This document shows, in pieces, positions 59,774 to 64,000 of a DNA stretch of 64,000 nucleotides. Under the pieces are notes generated by a model, which was given only the letters and a program-made list of their open reading frames with translations, was not told the origin of the DNA and searched no databases. Both the position numbers and the translations under genes were made by a program. Numbering within the stretch: the stretch's first letter is position 1; each line of letters starts with the position of its first letter. The stretch comes from Salinisphaera sp. Q1T1-3. GTDB lineage: Bacteria; Pseudomonadota; Gammaproteobacteria; Nevskiales; Salinisphaeraceae. Where the stretch lies: the NCBI RefSeq assembly GCF_003602005.1, contig NZ_QZWD01000002.1:248001-312000 (forward strand). The letters are read 5' to 3'.

Positions 59774-61252
59774 TTAATCGTCCTCTGCATCAGCGTGCAT
59801 CTGCAGGCCGGGATACGGATCGTCCGGTCCGTTGCCATGCATATCGTCGGGGCCAAGCTTCTTGCGGACGTCAGCCACCTGTCGGGCCGTGACCTTCGAG
59901 GCCTTGTTGCCCCAGGCCTGACGCAGGAAGGTGGCCAGTGTCGCGACATCCTGGTCGTTCAGACGCCAGGCAAAACCGGGCATCATCAGGCTTTCCGGCG
60001 CGCCGGGCGTCGACGGCAGCTGGGCGCCGGCCAGAATGACGTGAATCAGCCCGGTCGGGTTGTCGGCGTTGATCAGCGAGTTGCCGTCGAGCACCGGAAA
60101 CACGGTCTTGGCACCGCGTCCGTCGGCAAAATGACAGGCCCCACAGTTGTCCAGATACAGCCGGCCGCCGTGGGAAAGATCGGTGGCCTTGGTCAGGCGC
60201 TGCGTCGTGTCCCGGGCGTCGCTGCTGTTCGAGCCGACCTGGTCCGGCTTGGCCCGATGGCTGGGCAGCGTCTTCAGATAGGCCGCGATCGCGTTGAGAT
60301 CGGCATCGTTCAGGTGCGAGGTGCTGTGCTCTACCACGCTTTTCATCTCGCCGGCCACGGCGGCATGCGCGTTCCGGCCGGTGGCGAGATAATTCACGAT
60401 GTCTTCGTGGCTCCAGCCGCCCAGCCCGTCGCCAGCAGTGGCTTCGCTACTCGTGCGCTTGCCGCGCAGCGACGGGGCGAGCCAGCCGTTGAGTTCCGCG
60501 CCGCTCAGAAACGCCGGGTCGCCATCGTCGAGTGCCTTGGACTGGAAAGCCAGACCGCGCGGCGTATGGCAACTGCCACAATGACCGAGCCCCTGCACGA
60601 GATACCGGCCGCGTGCGACCGCATCATGGCCGTCCGGTGCCGGCGCGCTTCTCGGCGTGCCGGCGAACATCCAGTCCCAGAACATCAGGGTCCAGCGCTG
60701 GTTGAAGGGGAACCCGAGGTCGGTCTGCTGCGGCTGATGATGCACGGGCGCGACGCCGTGCATGAAGTAGGCATAGAGCGCATCGATGTCGTGGTCGCTG
60801 ATCGAGGCATAGGCCGGGTACGGCATGGCCGGATACAGGCGTTTGCCGTCGGCTCGAATGCCCTTGCGCAACGCGGCAGCGAACTCATCCCGGGTGTAGT
60901 TGCCGATGCCTGTTGCCTTGTCGGGCGTGATGTTGGTCGAGTAGATCGCGCCGAACGGGCTTTCGATGGCCAGTCCGCCGGCAAACGGCTTGCCGCCCGG
61001 CGCGGTGTGGCAGGCCGTGCAATCGCCCATGCGGGCCAGATAGGCGCCCTGGGCGACGAGTGCCTTGTCCGGTTTTGCCGCGGGGCTTCGGGAGGCCGGA
61101 TCGCCGGGGCCCGCCGGGTTGGCGAATGCCAGCACGCTGATGACCATGGCGAGCGGTATCGCCGTGGCCACGACGGCGATCGACCGGCGCCGCGCCGGGC
61201 GACGAGTCGCGACGGCACTCGGATCGTCGGCAGTTCGACTGCGGGCGCTCAT
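59774..61252 (-). CDS. Tri-haem cytochrome c subunit of the dehydrogenase
   Basis: 492 residues with an N-terminal membrane anchor (IAVVATAIPLAMVISVLAFA). Three haem c sites are present: CTACH at about residue 77, CGSCH at about 225 and CGACH at about 378, each with a downstream Met region. It passes electrons from the FAD subunit to quinone. It overlaps the small-subunit gene by 4 bp (ATGA). Confidence 0.9.
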   Translation of the reverse strand: MSARSRTADDPSAVATRRPARRRSIAVVATAIPLAMVISVLAFANPAGPGDPASRSPAAKPDKALVAQGAYLARMGDCTACHTAPGGKPFAGGLAIESPFGAIYSTNITPDKATGIGNYTRDEFAAALRKGIRADGKRLYPAMPYPAYASISDHDIDALYAYFMHGVAPVHHQPQQTDLGFPFNQRWTLMFWDWMFAGTPRSAPAPDGHDAVARGRYLVQGLGHCGSCHTPRGLAFQSKALDDGDPAFLSGAELNGWLAPSLRGKRTSSEATAGDGLGGWSHEDIVNYLATGRNAHAAVAGEMKSVVEHSTSHLNDADLNAIAAYLKTLPSHRAKPDQVGSNSSDARDTTQRLTKATDLSHGGRLYLDNCGACHFADGRGAKTVFPVLDGNSLINADNPTGLIHVILAGAQLPSTPGAPESLMMPGFAWRLNDQDVATLATFLRQAWGNKASKVTARQVADVRKKLGPDDMHGNGPDDPYPGLQMHADAEDD

Positions 61253-61980
61253 CGGCTGATCTCGCCGGACAGGCTGACGGGGCCGAGTGGATACGGCCGG
61301 TCATACTGATCGACCCACTCGCGGAAGCTCGCCCGGGCACCGGTAAAGCCGAGCATCTTCCAGCCGACCATGTGCTTGTTACCGCCGTAGATGGGATCGG
61401 CCAGAAAACCTTCCTTGGTGTTCTTCAGCAGAAAACCGAAGAACGAGCGCGCCGGCAACGGTCCGCGATCGGTGTCGGGCAGCTGGATGTCGCCGTTTTC
61501 CAGCGACGAGAGCACGTGTTCCTGATCGGCGGTCGTCAGCGCCGCGAAGGCATCGCCATGGGCCTTGCGGCAGTGGGCGTCGATGGCTGCGATGGCCGCG
61601 CGATAGAGTTCGGCCGGGGTATAGGGCAACTGATAGCCGAAGACCGACGGGGCGTCCGGCACGAACGGACCCTGCATGTACCAGCTGGCCGCTTCGCCGT
61701 AATCGCTGGCCAGCTGCAGATCCAGAAAGACCGGCACATTCGCCTCGAGTGCGCCCGGACCGGTGTCGTCGGCGGGAATCAGTCGATCCACGGCGGCCTT
61801 GATGAAACGCCATTCATCGGCTTTGAAGAAGACCGGCTGATAGCGATCCAGGGCCGGTGGGCGCGTATCCAGACGTGCGGCCAGCGCGCCCGTCGAACCG
61901 AGGCCGACGGCGGTCAGTGCGAGCAGGGAATGGCCGACGAAGCGTCGTCGCCCGGGGTCCGGTTTGATCGGAAACGACAT
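61249..61980 (-). CDS. Gluconate 2-dehydrogenase small subunit (subunit 3 family)
   Basis: 243 residues. A twin-arginine signal, DPGRRRFVGHSLLALTAVG, carries the folded complex through Tat. The body matches gluconate dehydrogenase subunit 3: FKADEWRFIKAAVDRLIPAD, EANVPVFLDLQLASDYG, 'ADQEHVLSSLENGDIQLP' and FFGFLLKNTKEGFLADPIYG. First gene of the three-gene operon. Confidence 0.88.
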   Translation of the reverse strand: MSFPIKPDPGRRRFVGHSLLALTAVGLGSTGALAARLDTRPPALDRYQPVFFKADEWRFIKAAVDRLIPADDTGPGALEANVPVFLDLQLASDYGEAASWYMQGPFVPDAPSVFGYQLPYTPAELYRAAIAAIDAHCRKAHGDAFAALTTADQEHVLSSLENGDIQLPDTDRGPLPARSFFGFLLKNTKEGFLADPIYGGNKHMVGWKMLGFTGARASFREWVDQYDRPYPLGPVSLSGEISR

Positions 61981-62152
61981 GCGTTGTCACCCGTTGGGAA
62001 AAGCCTCACCGCGACACGGTGGATGGGTCTGATACGGGGCACGGACCCGGGTAGGCGATCACGCGTGGCACAGCGGGTCGGTCGATGGATGATTGTCGGA
62101 ATACATCGATCGTCGAATATCGAGTGCTCGGTTCAGCGCGTAGTTTGAACCT

Positions 62153-62168
62153 ATGGAACCGGTCCCAT
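62153..62168. promoter_or_regulatory. PtxS-like operator between the gad and kgu genes
   Basis: ATGGAACC-GGTCCCAT, 14 of 16 positions symmetric. The core TGGAACCGGTCCCA is close to TGAAACCGGTTTCA, the site bound by the LacI-family regulator PtxS, which controls gluconate dehydrogenase and 2-ketogluconate genes in Pseudomonas and responds to 2-ketogluconate. Here it sits 17 bp before the kinase start and 173 bp from the dehydrogenase operon. No ptxS gene is in the window. Confidence 0.55.
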
Positions 62169-62184
62169 TCAGGTGTAGTTTACG

Positions 62185-63204
62185 GTGGATGCCCGAAAAA
62201 ATACAGACCTCGATCGCAAGTCTCGATTGCGCGATATTTCGGGTTCGAGCGGTATCCGGGGCGTGTTTGATCCGCGGTCGCGCCGGATCGCCTGCATGGG
62301 CGAGAGCATGGTGATGTTCGCCGCCGATGCAGCCGGCCCGCTGGACGAGGTCGCGCACTTCACACGGCGGCTGGCCGGCGCGGACTCGAACGTGGCGATC
62401 GGCCTGGCGCGGCTGGATTTCGACGTCGTCTGGACCAGTCGCGTCGGTGACGATGCGCTCGGCCGATTCATCGTCAGCGCACTCGAGCAGGAAGGCATCG
62501 ATTGCGGCAATGTCCGCGTCGTCGACGACCGGCCGACCGGATTCCAGCTCAAGTCGCGCTGCGACGACGGCCAGGATCCGACCGTCGAATACTTCCGTCG
62601 TGACTCGGCTGCGACCACGCTCTGCCCGGCCGATCTGGCGGATATCGCCTTTGGCGGGATCGATCATCTGCATCTGACGGGGATTACGGCCGCGATCAGC
62701 GAGTCCGCTTACCAGGCCTGTCATGAAGCGGTTCGCGCGATGCGTGCGAGCGGCGGGACGGTCTCGTTCGACCCCAACCTGCGCCCGAGTCTGTGGGCGA
62801 GTACCGCGCAAATGCGTGCCCGCGTCAATGCGCTGGCCCGGGCAGCGGACTGGGTATTGCCCGGGCTCGACGAGGCCAAGGTGCTGGTCGGCAGCCGGAA
62901 TGCCGAGGACATCGCGCGCTTCTATCTGTCGGCCGGTGTGTCGGAGGTCGTCATCAAGCACGGTGCGCAGGGGGCGTTCTGGCAGACCGCGACGGCTTCC
63001 GGCTCGGTCCGCCCGAGGGCCGTGTCGCGCGTGGTGGACACCGTCGGGGCCGGGGATGGTTTTGCGGTCGGCTACATCAGCGCGCGTCTCGACGGGCTCA
63101 CGCCAGACGAGGCCGCGGCGCGTGGCGCTGAGTTCGGTGCCCGCGTGGTCACGCGCCCCGGTGATTTCGATGGTCTGCCGAGGCGCGTCGAGATCGCGCG
63201 CTGA
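62185..63204 (+). CDS. kguK: PfkB-family 2-ketogluconate kinase
   Basis: 339 residues. PfkB sugar-kinase motifs: RIACMGESMVMFAADAAG, 'GADSNVAIGLARLDFDV', the substrate loop STRVGDDALGRF-like (SRVGDDALGRF), FDPNLRPSLWAS, and the ATP/anion-hole signature DTVGAGDGFAVGYIS with catalytic Asp. The pattern fits 2-ketogluconate or 2-keto-3-deoxygluconate kinases; the KguT-like transporter next door favours 2-ketogluconate. The GTG start at 62185 gives about 33 residues before the fold; the true start may be downstream. Confidence 0.75.
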   Translation: MDARKNTDLDRKSRLRDISGSSGIRGVFDPRSRRIACMGESMVMFAADAAGPLDEVAHFTRRLAGADSNVAIGLARLDFDVVWTSRVGDDALGRFIVSALEQEGIDCGNVRVVDDRPTGFQLKSRCDDGQDPTVEYFRRDSAATTLCPADLADIAFGGIDHLHLTGITAAISESAYQACHEAVRAMRASGGTVSFDPNLRPSLWASTAQMRARVNALARAADWVLPGLDEAKVLVGSRNAEDIARFYLSAGVSEVVIKHGAQGAFWQTATASGSVRPRAVSRVVDTVGAGDGFAVGYISARLDGLTPDEAAARGAEFGARVVTRPGDFDGLPRRVEIAR

Positions 63205-63252
63205 ATTCAAGAATTGCCGTGTACAGGTATTGACGAAAGGACGGAGGAGATC

Positions 63253-64000
63253 GTGTCCACTACATTATCGCCCAAGCGCTGGTGGGTTCTCATGCCCACC
63301 GTTTTCATCACCTATAGCCTTGCGTATGTCGACCGGGCCAATTACGGTTTCGCCGCAGCGGGTGGCATGGCCGAAGATTTGGGAATCACGCCCGGGATTT
63401 CGGCATTGCTTGGCTCGCTGTTCTTCCTCGGATATTTCTTTTTCCAGATTCCGGGGACGATCTACGCGGAGCGTCGCAGTGCGCGCCGGTTGATCTTTGC
63501 CTGTCTGGTGGCCTGGAGCGCGCTCGCGACGGCCACGGGGCTGGTTTCCAATATCGGTCTGCTGGCCGCGATCCGTTTCCTTCTCGGGGTGACGGAAGCC
63601 GCGGTCATGCCCGCCATGCTGGTCTATCTCAGCCACTGGTTCACACGCGCCGAACGCTCGCGCGCCAATACGTTTCTCATCCTCGGGAACCCGGCGACTA
63701 TTCTCTGGATGTCGGTGTTGTCGGGTTATCTGGTCGGCCACGGCGACTGGCGCTTGATGTTCATCATCGAAGGTCTGCCCGGGCTCGCGTGGGCCGTGGT
63801 CTGGTGGTTCACGGTCTCCGATCGGCCGCGTGATGCCGGCTGGCTCTCGGACGCCGAGACCGAGGCGATCGAAGAGCGGCTACGCGCCGAACAGGGTGAT
63901 CTCAAAGAGGTGAAGAATTATGCAGAAGCCTTTCGGGACCGCCGTGTATGGCTGCTGTGTGTCCAGTATTTCTGCTGGAGCATCGGTATCTACGGGTTCG
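63253..64000 (+). CDS. kguT: 2-ketogluconate MFS transporter, 3'-truncated by the window edge
   Basis: Open to the window end, 249 residues visible. GTG 63253 has a strong SD (GGAGGAGA). The start 'RWWVLMPTVFITYSLAYVDR' then ANYGFAAAGGMAEDLGI, 'SLFFLGYFFFQIPGTIYAE', FLLGVTEAAVMPAMLVYLSH, WFTRAERSRANTFLILGNPA and 'WRLMFIIEGLPGLAWAVVWW' matches KguT-type permeases of the anion:cation symporter group. It should import 2-ketogluconate made in the periplasm, for phosphorylation by the kinase 48 bp upstream. Confidence 0.82.
   Translation, partial: MSTTLSPKRWWVLMPTVFITYSLAYVDRANYGFAAAGGMAEDLGITPGISALLGSLFFLGYFFFQIPGTIYAERRSARRLIFACLVAWSALATATGLVSNIGLLAAIRFLLGVTEAAVMPAMLVYLSHWFTRAERSRANTFLILGNPATILWMSVLSGYLVGHGDWRLMFIIEGLPGLAWAVVWWFTVSDRPRDAGWLSDAETEAIEERLRAEQGDLKEVKNYAEAFRDRRVWLLCVQYFCWSIGIYGF

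Noticed and set aside
59642-61309. A 555-residue open frame opposite the tri-haem cytochrome and GMC genes
   Set aside because: It is antisense to genes with clear haem and FAD motifs, has no family features and is a usual shadow in high-GC DNA.
1-64000. CRISPR array, integron or prophage
   Set aside because: No regularly spaced direct repeats, integrase, transposase or phage structural genes were seen; the repeats present are dispersed and end in inverted repeats.

Overview
The window is GC-rich, densely coded bacterial chromosome, most likely from a gammaproteobacterium. The divergent yggS / pilT-pilU arrangement followed by yqgE-ruvX-pyrR-pyrB is the order known from Pseudomonas. The periplasmic gluconate-oxidation plus 2-ketogluconate uptake genes and the ArsR-ArsH-ArsB set also fit. 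A halophilic relative such as Salinisphaera is a guess only. I see no rRNA, tRNA, CRISPR array, prophage or transposase gene.

Layout. 1-7.5 kb: end of a molybdate ABC ATPase (modC), a DUF2059 protein, an arsenic operon (arsR-arsH-arsB, minus strand), two molybdenum-cofactor fusion genes (moaC-moaB and moaD-moaE), rpiA and yggS. 7.6-13.5 kb: three consecutive PilT-family ATPases, then rimB, rimK, a terminator and an M14 deacylase. 13.5-21.8 kb: pyrB, pyrR, ruvX, yqgE (minus strand, overlapping), a DUF1615 lipoprotein, an XpaC/TelA pair, a 37-residue very basic protein and a DEAD-box helicase. 22-36 kb: an aldehyde dehydrogenase, a diguanylate cyclase, a WG-repeat exported protein, an OpgC-like membrane protein, a divergent TetR / NTF2-like pair with two clear operators, two coupled exported proteins (YwqK-type repeats and a 788-residue unknown), and an MFS exporter. 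36-45 kb: a hydrolase with a divergent AraC regulator, glutathione-independent formaldehyde dehydrogenase, a PEP-CTERM protein and several small unknowns. 45-54.7 kb: a complete ferric-siderophore utilisation locus (ATPase, two permeases, binding protein, reductase, esterase, TonB receptor, AraC regulator) with no biosynthesis gene. 55-58 kb: an aldo/keto reductase, isochorismatase-like, SDR operon. 58-64 kb: a three-subunit membrane gluconate 2-dehydrogenase facing a 2-ketogluconate kinase and transporter, with a PtxS-like palindrome between them.

The most unusual feature is a set of short, structured, non-coding repeats between about 3.9 and 54.8 kb. One type is 185 bp long in all three copies and always sits at the same position inside the end of another repeat. 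The others share a scaffold of one or two hairpins of about 86-107 bp, carrying CAAGGCG on one arm and CAACGCCG on the other. They end in inverted repeats beginning GGCCTGTT (or GGAACCTC), prefer CTAG-like targets, and five of them supply or touch the stop codon of the neighbouring gene. One is inserted inside another. They look like non-autonomous transposable elements or structured RNA elements, and no partner transposase is present in the window.
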